Shown here: piece after piece, positions 53,916 to 64,000 of the stretch
How positions within the stretch are numbered: the stretch's first letter is position 1
Layout of the letters: each line of letters starts with the position of its first letter
From: Apricaphanius iberus
Lineage: Eukaryota > Chordata > Actinopteri > Cyprinodontiformes > Aphaniidae
Length of the DNA: 64,000 nucleotides
NCBI GenBank assembly: GCA_028564705.1
Contig: JAPXFQ010002677.1
Location: 1-64,000, forward strand
Direction: 5' to 3'
Made by a program: the position numbers and the translations under genes
The notes under the pieces: model-generated
The model's database searches: none
What the model was told of the DNA's origin: nothing
Seen by the model: the letters and a program-made list of their open reading frames with translations, nothing else

Positions 53916-54280
53916 TAATTAATCAACCCACGTTGGTGCGTTAATTTTGACAGACCTAACTTTTAGCAGTTTTTTTCAATAAGATAGCCTTGTTTACCTT
54001 TTACGGATGATAATAGTGCATCACTCTTGCTTGATGGAATGTCCAGAATCTGTGTTGCTTGACATCTCTAGAAACAAAAGGACCAAAATGTGCGCTGCTT
54101 TTTGGTCTTGTTACTACCGTTTATATCAGAACCTGTCCCATGATGGCACCGGTTCTCAGTAACCATCCCTAATCTAATGATGTCCGGTTTAAATTTTAAC
54201 ATTAAATGATCTATTCACTTCCTGAGTAGAAACAAACATGACTGCTTGTTTACCTTTAATGTTTTTTTATCATACATATA

Positions 54281-54475
54281 CAGTGGGGGAAATAATTATT
54301 TGACCCCCGATTTTCTAAGTTTGTCCAGTCATAAAGGAATGAAAAGTCTCAGAACAGTATAATTGTAATGGTAGGTTTATTTTAACATTGGCAGATAGCA
54401 CATCAAAAAGGACAAAAATAAAAGAAAAATAACTTTAAATAAAAAATGGAAACTGATTTGCATTTCATCATAGCA
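54281..54475. mobile_element. Mariner/Tc1-type element, left end
   Basis: After TA at 54279-54280 comes the terminus CAGTGGGGGAAATAATTATT then TGACCCC, a common fish mariner end. The body follows (GGTAGGTTTATTTTAACA, CTGATTTGCATTTCATCA) and stops near 54475. It continues at 57486 after about 3 kb of other DNA. Confidence 0.75.
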
Positions 54476-54717
54476 AAAAATAAAGTGTTAAATCAACTCC
54501 TATGTAGTTCATTTCAACACTTTCCTGGGGTTTACATAGCTACACACGCATTTTTAGAATAGTTAAAAGTTTAACACCAGATCAGATTTTTTTTTATATC
54601 CCGCATAACAGTGTTAAAGTATCAAAAAAGGGATTCAAAAAACAATATTGTTGGGTGTTAAATGTGAACTCAATCAACACTGCAATATGTAAAGACAAAC
54701 CTTCAAAATTAACACAT
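54476..54717. other. Unassigned segment inside the split mariner
   Basis: AT-rich, with several AACACT or AGTGTT motifs (54487, 54518, 54610). It probably belongs to the insertion that split the mariner. Family unknown. Confidence 0.35.
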
Positions 54718-56192
54718 AAAGTTGTGGCAAAAAGTTTTGAGAATGACACAAATATTAGTTTTCACAAGGTTTACTGCTAAACTGCTTTTAGATCTTTGGG
54801 TCAGTTGTTTCTGTGATTTACTGAAATATAATTACAAGCACTTCATACATTTCAAAGGCTTTTATCGACAATTACATGACATATATCCAAAGAGTCAGTA
54901 TTTGCAGTGTTGGCCCTTCTTTTTCAGGACCTCTGCAATTCGACTGGGTATGCTCTTAATCAACTTCTGGGCAAAATCCTGACTGATAGCAACCCATTCT
55001 TTCATAATCTCATAATCACTTCTTGGAGTTTGTCAGAATTAGTGGGTTTTTGTTTGTCCACCCGCCTCTTGAGGATTGACCACAAGTTCTCAATGGGATT
55101 AAGATCTGGGGAGTTTCCAGGCCATGGACCCAAAATTTCAACATTTTGGGCTCCGAGCCACTGAGTTATCACTTTTGCCTAATGGAAGGGTGCTCCATTG
55201 TGCTGGAAAATGCATTTTTCTTCACCAAACTGTTGTTGGATTGTTGGAAGAAGTTGCTGTTGGAGGGTGTTTTGGTACAATTCTTTATTCATGGCTGTGT
55301 TTCTGGGAAACATTGTAAGTGAGCCCACTCCCTTGGATGAGAAGCAACCCCACACATGAATGGTCTCAGGATGCTTTACTGTTGGCATGGCAAAAGATTG
55401 ATGGTAGCGCTTACCTTTTCTTTTCCGGACAAGCCTTTTTCCAGATGCCCCAAACAATCGGAAAGAGACTTTGCCCCAGTCCTTAGCAGTCCATTCACCT
55501 TAGTTTCTGCAGAAGATCAATCTGTCCCTGATGTTTTTTTTGGAGAGAAGTGGCTTCTTTGCTGCCCTTCTTGACACCAGGCCATCTTGCAAAAGTCTTC
55601 GCCTCACTGTGTATGCAGATGCGGTCACACCCGCCTGCATACACAGGTTCAATTCTTAACAAGAATTGAACCTCTTTCCTTGAAGTTCTTGATAATCCTA
55701 TAAATTGTTGATTCAGGTCCAATCTTAGTAGCCACAATATCCTTGCCTGTGAAGCCATTTTTATGAAACACAATGATGGCGTCACGCGTTTCTTTGCAGG
55801 TAACCTTGGTTAACAATGGAAGAAAAATTATTTCAAGCGTCACCTTCATTTTAACATTTCAAGTCAGCCATTCTAACCCAATCAGCCTGACATAATGATC
55901 TCCAGCCTTGTGCTCGTTAACATTCTCACAATGTTAATGAGTTAACAAGACGATTACTGAAATTATCTCAGCAGACGATTACTGACGATTACTTAAATTA
56001 TCTCAGCAGGCCCTTTAATGACAGCAATTAAATGCAGTGGAATTTTCATGGTAAAGAAGGAATATGGAATTAGTCTGATCACTGTTCATAACATTCTGGA
56101 GTATATAGAAATTGCTATTATAAAAACTTAAGCATAAACTTTTCCAATTTTCAATATTTATGTTGTTCTCCAAACTTTTGGCCACGGCTGTG
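54718..56192 (-). mobile_element. Tc1-like transposon, decayed
   Basis: The left end AGTTGTGGCAAAAAGTTTTG and, inverted, the right end CACAGCCGTGGCCAAAAGTT are its terminal inverted repeats, each continuing into a shared ACAAATATT or ATAAATATT. The interior holds a broken transposase gene on the minus strand. It is a different family from the Tc1 at 28590. Confidence 0.88.
54900..55850 (-). pseudogene. Tc1 transposase with damaged catalytic triad
   Basis: The N-terminal helix-turn-helix (KETRDAIIVFHKNGFTGKDI, IYRIIKNFKERG) is near 55795-55655, and SKEATSLQKKHQGQIDLLQK lies in a shifted frame. The segment before FRLFGASGKRLVRKRKG has lost the DES-containing residues, leaving GKVSFRLF, so the first catalytic Asp is deleted. 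The second is changed (FQHNGAPFH where FQHDGAP is expected). The Glu survives in [12 protein letters not shown] (about 55105). Several frameshifts are present. It cannot be catalytic. Confidence 0.85.
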
Positions 56193-57485
56193 TATAAGAT
56201 AATTAACATTCATTGGTGTACATATTAGGGATTGGGACAAACTCAAATACAGTATTTAGAAAGGCACAAGTAACATGTTTTTTTTAAACTAATATTTGTT
56301 TCTAACAAATTATGAATGATTTGTAGTCATGAGCAAGAAAGATTTCTAGTCTGACACTACTCATGAAATCAGTCAGTGGAGTAAAAAAGTTCATCAATGT
56401 TTCTCATAGTCTGATCAAGTCGGTCAAGGCAGAAACGAAACTCCCGTGCACCGGCGTCTCTATGATGGTACTCAGACAATAACCATCAAATACTGACAAC
56501 AACATAACTCAAAGTATAACTAAGGAGCACACCAACATGTAGGGTACAAACTATAATGTACAACGAATAACTTCTACAGTCAACACAAATACATTACTCA
56601 TAAGTCTTTGTGGCATACAACAAAATATGTGAGCTCTGGGTGGAGCTTGTTTATGTCTGGAAGGAGTTAAAATTCACTCTGAACTGGCACTCTTCATTCA
56701 TTTAAAACCAAGAAATAAAATTTGACTTTGAATTGCAAGGATAGGAGTTTATTTAAATCTGAATCTAAAACCAGTGTCATCAGCTCAGATAAATAACTCC
56801 AGACATGATTAATATTTTACTCTGAAAAGGTTGAAATTACTCTGTTGGTGTTAACCTGTTAAACTCGAGGGGACCCTGGGAATTATTTTTTTAACAGGCT
56901 TGAGACAACACATCATCTGACAGAAAAAATAGTAATAATGAACATCAAATTAAACAGAAGACCACACGCTACAAGGCTATCTAACCTATTGTTACCAACC
57001 ACAAACACAACTCAGATGCAACGTAAATAAGTATTTGTAAATCTCGTTCCGGCCTCTGCCGCAGCAAGCCTTTGTGCTAAACGCACAATCAACAACTTTT
57101 GCAGAGATAATGTCCACATCTTGTATTTATATTTCATTGAGTAATTACTGCTATTCAAGCAATAGCCATAGAGTTTTTCAATATAGAACTATGGTTTTTT
57201 TTAGGTGGAGCAAAAAAGAAATACATTTCTGCTGTGTTCCATCTTCAATTTCTCCTAATCAGTAACAGATAACATGAACAATGACACATCTATCAATTCT
57301 ACTCAATGTTACCTTTACAATGACACCAAAATTGTTCAAATACTCCTTTTGGTTGATGAAATATACACATTTTTCACGGGTAAGCATTTTTCGAGAAATA
57401 AGCATCAAATTAAGCCTAGGGTTTAAGGGGTTAAAATTAACACCAACATGTTTAACCCTGATAATACAACTCCATTTTTTTTCTG
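56193..57485. other. Unassigned stretch between Tc1 and mariner remnant
   Basis: AT-rich with repeated AAAATT-AACACC motifs (57430 region). No gene is recognised. Confidence 0.35.
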
Positions 57486-57639
57486 ATTGAGTGAAATAAG
57501 TATTTGAACCCTCTAACAAAAAAAGACTTAATACTTGGCAAAACCCTTGTTTGCAAGCACCTTTGTCAAATGTTTCTTGTAATTGATTACCAAGTTTGTG
57601 CTCATTTTAAGACGAATTTTGGTCCACTCCTCTTTGCAG

Positions 57640-57640
<1 letters not shown>
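57486..57640. mobile_element. Mariner/Tc1-type element, continuation
   Basis: It begins GAGTGAAATAAGTATTTGAA, the segment expected to follow the left part at 54475. It then carries transposase 3' sequence on the minus strand (GGTCCACTCCTCTTTGCAGA region) until an (ATC)n run replaces the rest. Confidence 0.7.

Positions 57641-57670
<30 letters not shown>
57641..57670. repeat. (ATC)n microsatellite
   Basis: Ten ATC units at the broken edge of the mariner fragment. Confidence 0.95.
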
Positions 57671-59389
57671 CGCTCCTGTTTCATGGATATCTACATAGCT
57701 TAGTGATGAGAACTGATAAAACATGCATCATCCATCATCTGTATGTGCCTCTGTGTGTGGCATGCTTGGCTGAGTGTGTGCCTGGCTAGTTTCCTTCTCC
57801 ACTACTCAGTTGTAATTAGCATGATTGGAAGGCGAGGGATGGGTAGCAACCCAGGAAGAGATGGTGCTGATGAGACTATTCACCCTGGTGTGTAGCCTGC
57901 CTGGCGCCGTTCCTCAGCAACAATCTGCCATATTTTATCTCCATTGCTACTTCTCTCATCAGCTGAGTGAAAGTGAGTGTTTGTATGCTTGAAAGGCAGA
58001 AAAGGATGCTCATTTAAGAACCACTCATTGGAACAAAGTTGATTACACATTCATTAAACTCTAGCCCCTTGTTCACCCACTAGACTCAACCTGTCCAGAG
58101 AGTAGAAGAACAGTCTGCAGTTAGGAAGCAGTCTGAAAATCATCCTTGCCTGGTTATGATAAGGTTATAGTAACATGATGAGGTTGTTTTCTGGAGTGTA
58201 TATAGACATTGTTCACTGCTACATTCCTCTTTGGCTCAGGCAGCTGTAAATGATGGATATGTTATATTATAGCAGGCCTATCTCGGAGTTTCACATTTGG
58301 TGGTTCCCCTCTGTTTAAGCGTCACTTCTTGACATAAAGCAGACTTAAAGAAATCACTTTGAGGATAAGTTTGTCACAGCTTGTAGTGTGGTTGTTAAGG
58401 TTTTTTTTCTGAAGTTTTTCTCGCCCATTCAGCCTCTGCAGGACAAAGTTTGTCTGTAGTTGGTCTATATGGAAAATAATAAACAAATTCTTGTCAGATA
58501 TTTCAGTTTCAGATCAGATGTTCACCAATAAGCCTACAAAGATTTATTTCCTTTTTTGAAACCATTTGTATTTGAGACTGAAGAGAAAAATGAAGAATGG
58601 TATTATACATGGGTACATTTAAACCATTTCAGCATTGTTATCATTAAAGATTGATATGTGATCAGAATTTCTGAAATTATATACAAATATGGCTGAGAAG
58701 GAGTATATAATATCATAATGTAGTGTGGTGCAAAGTGGAGACTAAAGTAGTGAGAAAGAAAAAAAAATGTCAGCAAGTCCTAATACATACAAAATATTTG
58801 CACAAAATTGGATTCAAACACCACTCCCCACTGTTATTGGGCACCTCTGTTACAGATATGTAAAACCCCTAAAATATTTTTTTCATTGGAGTTTTATAGT
58901 CTCACAATGAGAAATAAAGAATAATCCATATCTTAAAAAGACTCTACACAAGATCAAATATTTTAAACATTTGGTTGTGTCTTTCTGTTTCTGTTTTCAA
59001 TGTTTTTTTTACTCATTTTCATATGTTTTCACTACATGATCAGACAGAGATTTACACCAGTGTTAGCAGATGATATCTAAACAAATACAACCACAAGGAA
59101 TTTTTTATTTTATTTTTTTAAATATGATATGATCTTTAAAGTGGGAAAGACAGGAGAATGTGGCTTTTATTATGAGTAAGCTGGATGTCTACTCATTTTC
59201 AGGATATGCCAACAAGACAATAGCCATTTATTGCCCTGACCCGCAAACTGTATATATGCATTCAAATCTGTAGTTTAAAAAAAGAAGCTTAAAAACCAAT
59301 GGAACTGTGATAAAAGCATGGGTGTTGCCACCATGCACATGAGTAGGGTGGTTGGGAGGCATGTAAAAGTTTTTATTAGAGAACTTGCA
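57671..59389. other. Unassigned stretch
   Basis: AT-rich. No gene or element is recognised up to the Rex3 insertion. Confidence 0.4.
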
Positions 59390-59400
59390 TCTTGGTGGTT

Positions 59401-61778
59401 CCATCCATCCATCATCTTCCGCTTATCCGGCTTTCCGGCTCAAGACCATGGTCTCGGATTTGGAGGTGCTGATCCTCATCCCAGCCGCTTCACACTTGGC
59501 TGCGAACCGCTCCAACGAGAGCTGTAGATCACGTTCAGATGAAGCCAACAAGACCACATCATCTGCGAAAAGCAGAGACCCGATCCTGAGGTCACCAAAA
59601 CGGATCGTCTCAACACCTTGGCTGCGCCTAGAAATCCTGTCCATAAACATTATGAACAGGACCGGTGACAAAGGGCAACCTTGGGGGAGTCCAGCTCTCA
59701 CTGGAAATGAGTCCGACTTACTGCCGGCAATGCGAACCAGACTCTGACACCGTTCATATAGGGACCTAACAGCCCGTATCAAAGGGCCTGGTACCCCATA
59801 CTCCCGGAATACTCCCCACAGGACACCCCGAGGGACACGGTCGAACGCCTTCTCCAAGTCCACAAAGCACATGTAGACCGGTTGGGCGAACTCCCACGCA
59901 CCCTCCAGGACCCTGCCCAGGCTGTAGAGCTGGTCTAGTGTTCCACGGCCAGGACGAAAACCACATTGTTCCTCCTGATTCCGAGGTTCGACTACCCGTC
60001 GGACCCTCCTCTCCAGAACCCCCGAATAGACCTTACCAGGGAGGTTCAGAAGTGTGATCCCCCTATAGTTGGAACACACTCTGTGGTCCCCCTTTTTAAA
60101 GAGGGGGACCACCACCCCGGTCTGCCAATCCAAGGGAACTGCCCCCGATGTCCACGCAATATTGCAGAGCCGCGTCAACCAACACAGCCCTACAACATCC
60201 AGAGCCTTGAGGAACTCCGGCCGAATCTCATCCACCCCCGGTGCCTTGCCACCAAGGAGCTTTTTAACAACCTCGGTGACTTCAGCACCAGAGATTGGAG
60301 AGCCCGTCCCAGAGTCCTCAGACTCTGCTTCCAAACAGGAAGGCGTGTCGGTGGGATTGAGGAGGTCTTCGAAGTATTCCATCCACCGACCCAAAACGTC
60401 CCGCGTTGAGGTCAGCAGCACACCGCCCCCACTGTAAACAGTGTTGGTGGCAGACCGCTTCCCCCCCCTGAGACGCCGGATGGTGGACCAGAATCGCTTC
60501 GAAGCCATACGGAAGTCGTTCTCCATGGTCTCTCCAAACTCCTCCCACGCCCGAGTTTTTGCCTCAGCGACCATCCGAGCCGCACTCCGCTTGGCCTGCC
60601 GGTACCTATCAGCTGCTTCCGGAGTCCCACAGGCCAAAAAGGCCCGATAGGACTCCTTCTTCAGCTTGACAGCATCCCTCACCGCTGGTGTCCACCATCG
60701 GGTTCGAGGGTTGCCGCCGCGACAGGCACCGACTACCTTACGGCCACAACTACGGTCAGCCGCTTCGACAATGGAGGCACGGAACATGGCCCATTCAGAC
60801 TCAATGTCCCCCGCCTCCCCCGGGACGTGTTTGAAGTTCTGCCGGAGGTGAGAGTTGAAACCCCTTCTGACAGGAGACTCCGCCAGACGTTCCCAGCAGA
60901 CCCTCACAACACGTTTGGGCCTGCCAGGTCTGTCCGGCGTCCTCCCCCACCACCGGAGCCGACTCACCACCAGGTAGTGGTCGGTGGATAGCTCCGCCCC
61001 TCTCTTCACCCGAGTGTCCAAAACATGCGGCCGCAGGTCCGATGAAACGACAACCAGGTCGATCATCGAGCTGCGGCCTAGGGTGTCCTGGTGCCAAGTG
61101 CACACATGAACACCCTTATGCTTGAACATGGTGTTCGTTATGGACAATCCATGACGAGCACAGAAGTCCAACAACAAAACACAGCTCGGGTTCAGATCGG
61201 GGGGGCCATACCGCCCAACCACGCCTCTCCAGGTCTCACTGTCACTGCCCACGTGAGCGTTGAAATCCCCCAGCAGAATGAGGGAGTCCCCAGAAGGAGC
61301 ACTCTCCAGCACCCCCTCCAAGGACTCCAAGAAGGGCGGGTAATCTGAGCTACTGTTTGGTGCATAAGCACAAACAATAGTCAGAACCCGAGGATCGGAC
61401 CGCCAAGGTCCCCGCCTTCGGCCACCGCCCATCTCCGGCTCCTTCCCCACCAGAGAGGAGACGTTCCACGTCCCAAGAGCCAGCTTCTGCAGCCGAGGAT
61501 CGGACCGCCAAGGTCCCCGCCTTCGGCCACCGCCCATCTTGCATTGCACCCGGCCCCTATGGCCCCTCCCACAGGTGGTGAGCTCATGGGAAGGGGGGCC
61601 CATGTTTCCTCTTCGGGCTAAGCCCGGCTGGGCCCCATAGGTAAAGGCCCGGCCACCAGGCGCTCGCCAATGTGCCCCACCTCCAGGCCTGCCTCCAGAG
61701 TGGGGCCCCGGTGACCCGCGTCCGGGCGAGGGAACACTTGGTCCAACGCTGTCATTCATCATAGGGGTCTCTGTGGGG
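59401..61778 (-). mobile_element. Rex3: Rex3 (RTE-clade) retrotransposon with internal deletions
   Basis: A perfect 11-bp duplication TCTTGGTGGTT lies at 59390-59400 and 61779-61789. The minus-strand element ends in GCCGGATAAGCGGAAGATG with GATG repeats (to 59403). Two internal segments, near 59662-59690 and 60100-60125, match the sites of the primers commonly used for Rex3 in fish cytogenetics as I remember them, with at most one mismatch. About 750 bases between the RT thumb and the tail and about 250 bases of the endonuclease are missing compared with an intact Rex3 (lengths estimated from the protein family). TSD and clean ends mean it inserted as a unit. Confidence 0.92.
59423..61762 (-). 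CDS. Rex3 endonuclease-RT, internally deleted but still a single open frame
   Basis: The open frame starts outside the element at 61831. The first ATG inside is at 61762 ([16 protein letters not shown]), giving about 779 codons. The N-terminal part contains [17 protein letters not shown], then a second copy of [15 protein letters not shown], then [20 protein letters not shown]. The missing stretch between them includes the endonuclease Glu. The later endonuclease blocks [16 protein letters not shown] and [13 protein letters not shown] remain. RT blocks: [91 protein letters not shown] and the catalytic [14 protein letters not shown]. The frame ends shortly after [13 protein letters not shown], where the C-terminal domain is deleted. 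The long frame across two deletions is striking, but the encoded endonuclease should be inactive. Confidence 0.9.
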   Translation of the reverse strand: MMNDSVGPSVPSPGRGSPGPHSGGRPGGGAHWRAPGGRAFTYGAQPGLARRGNMGPPSHELTTCGRGHRGRVQCKMGGGRRRGPWRSDPRLQKLALGTWNVSSLVGKEPEMGGGRRRGPWRSDPRVLTIVCAYAPNSSSDYPPFLESLEGVLESAPSGDSLILLGDFNAHVGSDSETWRGVVGRYGPPDLNPSCVLLLDFCARHGLSITNTMFKHKGVHVCTWHQDTLGRSSMIDLVVVSSDLRPHVLDTRVKRGAELSTDHYLVVSRLRWWGRTPDRPGRPKRVVRVCWERLAESPVRRGFNSHLRQNFKHVPGEAGDIESEWAMFRASIVEAADRSCGRKVVGACRGGNPRTRWWTPAVRDAVKLKKESYRAFLACGTPEAADRYRQAKRSAARMVAEAKTRAWEEFGETMENDFRMASKRFWSTIRRLRGGKRSATNTVYSGGGVLLTSTRDVLGRWMEYFEDLLNPTDTPSCLEAESEDSGTGSPISGAEVTEVVKKLLGGKAPGVDEIRPEFLKALDVVGLCWLTRLCNIAWTSGAVPLDWQTGVVVPLFKKGDHRVCSNYRGITLLNLPGKVYSGVLERRVRRVVEPRNQEEQCGFRPGRGTLDQLYSLGRVLEGAWEFAQPVYMCFVDLEKAFDRVPRGVLWGVFREYGVPGPLIRAVRSLYERCQSLVRIAGSKSDSFPVRAGLPQGCPLSPVLFIMFMDRISRRSQGVETIRFGDLRIGSLLFADDVVLLASSERDLQLSLERFAAKCEAAGMRISTSKSETMVLSRKAG

Positions 61779-61789
61779 TCTTGGTGGTT

Positions 61790-61980
61790 GCTTCGAAAAG
61801 CATGCCATGAAAAAAAAACTACTTCTGTCACTCCATTTGAAACATTGTGGAAAACTGGAAGTCTGAGACTAGGCTACTGCAAAAAGAGATAAATGTGTTT
61901 GAATTTTTTCTTTTTTTGTACACATACTTGCCAAGGGTATCAAATTGGTTGGGGCTGCATGGAAAATAAGCAGTGTTTAG
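61790..61980. other. Short unassigned spacer
   Basis: Unique AT-rich sequence between the Rex3 duplication and the hAT MITE. Confidence 0.4.
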
Positions 61981-62012
61981 TAGGGATGCACAGATACCAC
62001 TTCTGGGATTAC

Positions 62013-62970
62013 ACTTAACAAAAATATAATTGCAACACCTTTGTTTCTGCTCCCATTTTTCATGAGATGGACTTAAAGATCTAAAATTCATTCCAGATAC
62101 ACAATATTACCATTTCTGTCAAACATTGTTCACAAATCAGTCTAAATGTGTGATAGTGAGCACTTCTGCTTTGCTGAGATAATCCATCCCACCTCACAGT
62201 TGTGCCACATCAAGATGCTGGTCTGACATCTTAATTAGTGCACAGGTGTACCTTATACTGCCCACAATAAAAGGCCAGCCTGGAATGTGCAGTTTTGTCT
62301 CACAGCAAAATTCCACAGATGCAACAAGCATTGAGGGAGCGTGCAATTGGCATGCTGACAGCAGGAATATCAACCAGATCTGTTGCTCGTACATTGAATG
62401 TTCATTTCTCCACCATAAGCCGTCTCCAAAGGCGTTTCAGAGAATATGGCAGTACATCCAACAGGCCTCACAATCGCAGACCACGTGTAACCACACCAGC
62501 CCAGCACCTCCACATCCAGCAGGTTCACCTCCAAGATCGTCTGAGACCAGCCACTCAGACAGCTGCTGAAACAATTGGTTTGCATAACCAAACAATTTCT
62601 GCAAAAACTGTCAGAAACCGTCTCAGGGAAGCTCAACTGCATGCTCATCGTCCTCATCGGGGTTTGACCTGACTCCAACATGTCGCCGTAACAGACTTGG
62701 GTGGGCAAATGCTCACATTAGATGGCGTCTGGCACGTTGGAGAGGTGTTCTCTTCACGGATGAATCTCAGTTTACATTGTTGAGGGCAGATGGCAGACAG
62801 CGTTTGTGGCGTCGTGTGGGTGAGCGCTTTGCTGATGTTAATGTTGTGGATCGAGTGGTCCATGGTGGTGGTGGGGCTATGGTATGGGTAGGCATCTGTT
62901 ATGGACAAAGAACACAGGGGCATTTTATTGATGGCATTTTGAATGCACAGAGACTTAAAATGTGAAAACT
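62013..62970 (+). mobile_element. Tc3-like Tc1/mariner element, 3'-truncated
   Basis: The left terminal inverted repeat (AAAAATATAATTGCAACACC, GCTCCCATTTTTCATGAG) is present. The gene follows on the + strand, and the matching right terminus is missing. Family sequence stops near 62955. Confidence 0.82.
62295..62965 (+). pseudogene. Tc3-like transposase, truncated and frameshifted
   Basis: It starts MSHSKIPQMQQALRERAIGM and carries the tandem helix-turn-helix region ([47 protein letters not shown]). The frame breaks at 62670. The catalytic part continues in other frames with the first Asp ([10 protein letters not shown], about 62755) and [40 protein letters not shown]. It ends at ILNAQRLKM, so the second Asp and the Glu are missing. 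Inactive. Confidence 0.88.
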
Positions 62971-63162
62971 CTGTAGTAACTGCACAGAAAATTTTAATTT
63001 TTAACTTGAAATTTTAGTCTTGTGGTCATTTTTATTTTATTATTATTATTTATCTAATTCACCCTAATTTGTTTTATCACGCAGATAAGATAATAAAACC
63101 TGTCTTCCAATTCATAGCATTTTTTTGTGTGTGTGTTGTACAAGTATTGGCATTGCTACTTT

Positions 63163-63490
63163 CAATTCACTTTTATTTATATAGCACCAGTTCACAACAA
63201 ATGTCATCTCAAGGCACTTTACATCAAAAATCCTCTCAATACAATTATACAAACATTCCATTCAGTGAAGTTTTCTATGTAAGGAATCCCAGCAGATTGC
63301 GTTGAGTCATTTGCGTGAGGTTGTACCCGGATCATGCAGACTCCAACCACAGCAATTCCTCAGCAAACCCTGATACTGAGCAAGCATGTAGCGACAGTGG
63401 AGATGAAAAACTCCCCTTTAACATGAAGAAACCTCTGGCAGAACCCTGGCTCAGTACAAGCGGTCATCTGCCACGACCGTCTGGGGGTCT
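63163..63490 (-). mobile_element. L2 LINE 3' UTR
   Basis: On the minus strand it matches the terminal 280 bases of the L2 element at 44050-44333: GACGGTCGTGGCAGATGACC, GGTTTCTTCATGTTAAAGGG, CATGCTTGCTCAGTATCAG, GTGCCTTGAGATGACATTTG and the ATATAAATAAAAGTG end. It is a 5'-truncated copy consisting only of UTR, inserted in the hAT MITE. Confidence 0.9.
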
Positions 63491-63576
63491 GAGAAGATAC
63501 TTGGTATTGGCAAGTACTAAGTATCGGTATCGTATTGGTTTGAAAAAATTGGTATCATTGAATCCCTAGTTTTTAG

Positions 63577-64000
63577 ATAGACATTGTAGAATATTCATGG
63601 ACAATTCCATTCAGTCGTTTTTTAAAATAATTTTATTTGATTTTCATTTACATTACATTGAAGTAAACTTATTTTTTCCCCGATCCATAACAATAATGTA
63701 CCGGCTTACAACTATTATGTCAATACAATACACAAATATTCAGCACAGGACCAGCAAGAAATAGATACATAAATATAGCAATAATGTGAATTACCATCCA
63801 CACACAGATTGATGAATTACCATCCACACACAGATTGAGGTCCCAGGACCAAGAAGGAAGTATTCGGTTTATAGGGAAATGTTAAGTGGGGATGTCTGTA
63901 TGTATGCATGAGTACGTGTGTGTGGTCTGAAACACAGAGAAAGAACAATACAGGAGAAACGGATCAATACAAACATATCTATAGGTGGTCTCAACCAAAC
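63577..64000. other. Unassigned stretch to window end
   Basis: AT-rich. A tandem pair of AATTACCATCCACACACAGA (about 63790 and 63817) is the only structure seen. Confidence 0.5.

Larger units (their letters stand above)
48794..54176. mobile_element. hAT-like element enlarged by nested insertions
   Basis: The left end TAGTGATGGGTATCG (48794) and the inverted right end TAGGGATGGTTACTG (from 54171 leftward) are similar termini of the TAGGGATGGGTATCG hAT type. Both have ACCGGTGC-like or ACGGTGCT-like subterminal blocks. The 8-bp repeat ATGATGTC lies directly before the left end (48786-48793) and at 54177-54184, five bases beyond the right terminus. No hAT transposase remains. The 5.4 kb between are mostly later material: a solo LTR, an exon-like segment, gypsy-like pieces and an L2 fragment. 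Confidence 0.5.
61981..63568. mobile_element. hAT-type MITE enlarged by nested insertions
   Basis: Left end TAGGGATGCACAGATACC (61981) and inverted right end TAGGGATTCAATGATACC (from 63568) are matching termini. The flanking octamers GTGTTTAG (61973-61980) and GTTTTTAG (63569-63576) differ at one base, fitting the 8-bp duplication of hAT elements. The subterminal right part has the CGGTATCG-type repeats of such elements (63520-63535). Nested inside are a Tc3-like transposon (62013-62970) and an L2 3' UTR (63163-63490). There is no hAT coding region. Confidence 0.8.

Noticed and set aside
59966..60437. 147- and 122-codon + strand frames
   Set aside because: Antisense shadows of the Rex3 RT region.
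1..64000. CRISPR arrays, bacterial operons, phage modules
   Set aside because: No regularly spaced identical repeats with unique spacers. Gene structure, splice borders and element families are all of vertebrate (teleost) type.

Overview
This window looks like teleost fish nuclear DNA. No prokaryotic gene organisation is present: there are no dense same-strand ORFs or operons. Instead there are short candidate exons with GT-AG borders, many microsatellites, and a dense layered mix of element families typical of fish: Rex1, Rex3, L2/Maui-like LINEs, a Penelope-like element, tRNA-headed SINEs, several Tc1/mariner elements, PIF/Harbinger, hAT and Ty3/gypsy remnants. The species cannot be fixed from the sequence.

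Layout, left to right. 1-5 kb: a Ty3/gypsy RT scrap, a SINE tail with target-site duplication (TSD), one copy of an A-tailed retroposon (3134-3792) and a GC-rich tandem array. 5-11 kb: exons that fit a SWIM zinc-finger gene on the + strand, with a minus-strand LINE between them. That LINE was itself split twice, by a Penelope-like element (8097-9378, 13-bp TSD, hammerhead-like 3' motif) and by a Rex1-tailed element carrying an intact 164-codon membrane/coiled-coil ORF. 11-19 kb: a hAT scrap, a broken L2 reverse transcriptase and a second A-tailed retroposon (17249-18320, 14-bp TSD). 18.7-24.6 kb: a possible terminal exon on the minus strand, then short + strand exons in compatible phase whose largest intron contains a 1.27-kb AGTACT-rich minisatellite. 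26-31 kb: a full SINE with TSD, a MITE, a Tc1 element whose transposase keeps DDE but is split by a SINE, and a 37-bp perfect inverted repeat built from Penelope/hammerhead-type modules.

33.9-48 kb: an L2 fragment, a nearly complete Rex1 (35.6-38.9 kb), a Harbinger element, a hAT tail, a 5'-truncated L2 with full 3' UTR (41.47-44.33 kb), a SINE, and a second Harbinger with perfect 3-bp TSD (46.04-48.08 kb). 48.8-54.2 kb: hAT-like ends enclose a solo LTR, a host-like exon, gypsy-like remains and an L2 piece. 54.3-57.7 kb: a mariner split by about 3 kb that includes a dead Tc1. 59.4-61.8 kb: an internally deleted Rex3 with 11-bp TSD and a surviving long ORF. 62.0-63.6 kb: a hAT MITE carrying a Tc3-like element and an L2 3' UTR.

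The elements do not form a pathway together. Their nesting order gives a relative history. The most interesting items are the Rex1-tailed ORF element, the two A-tailed retroposons of unknown family, the Penelope/hammerhead modules and the two uncharacterised multi-exon host gene candidates.
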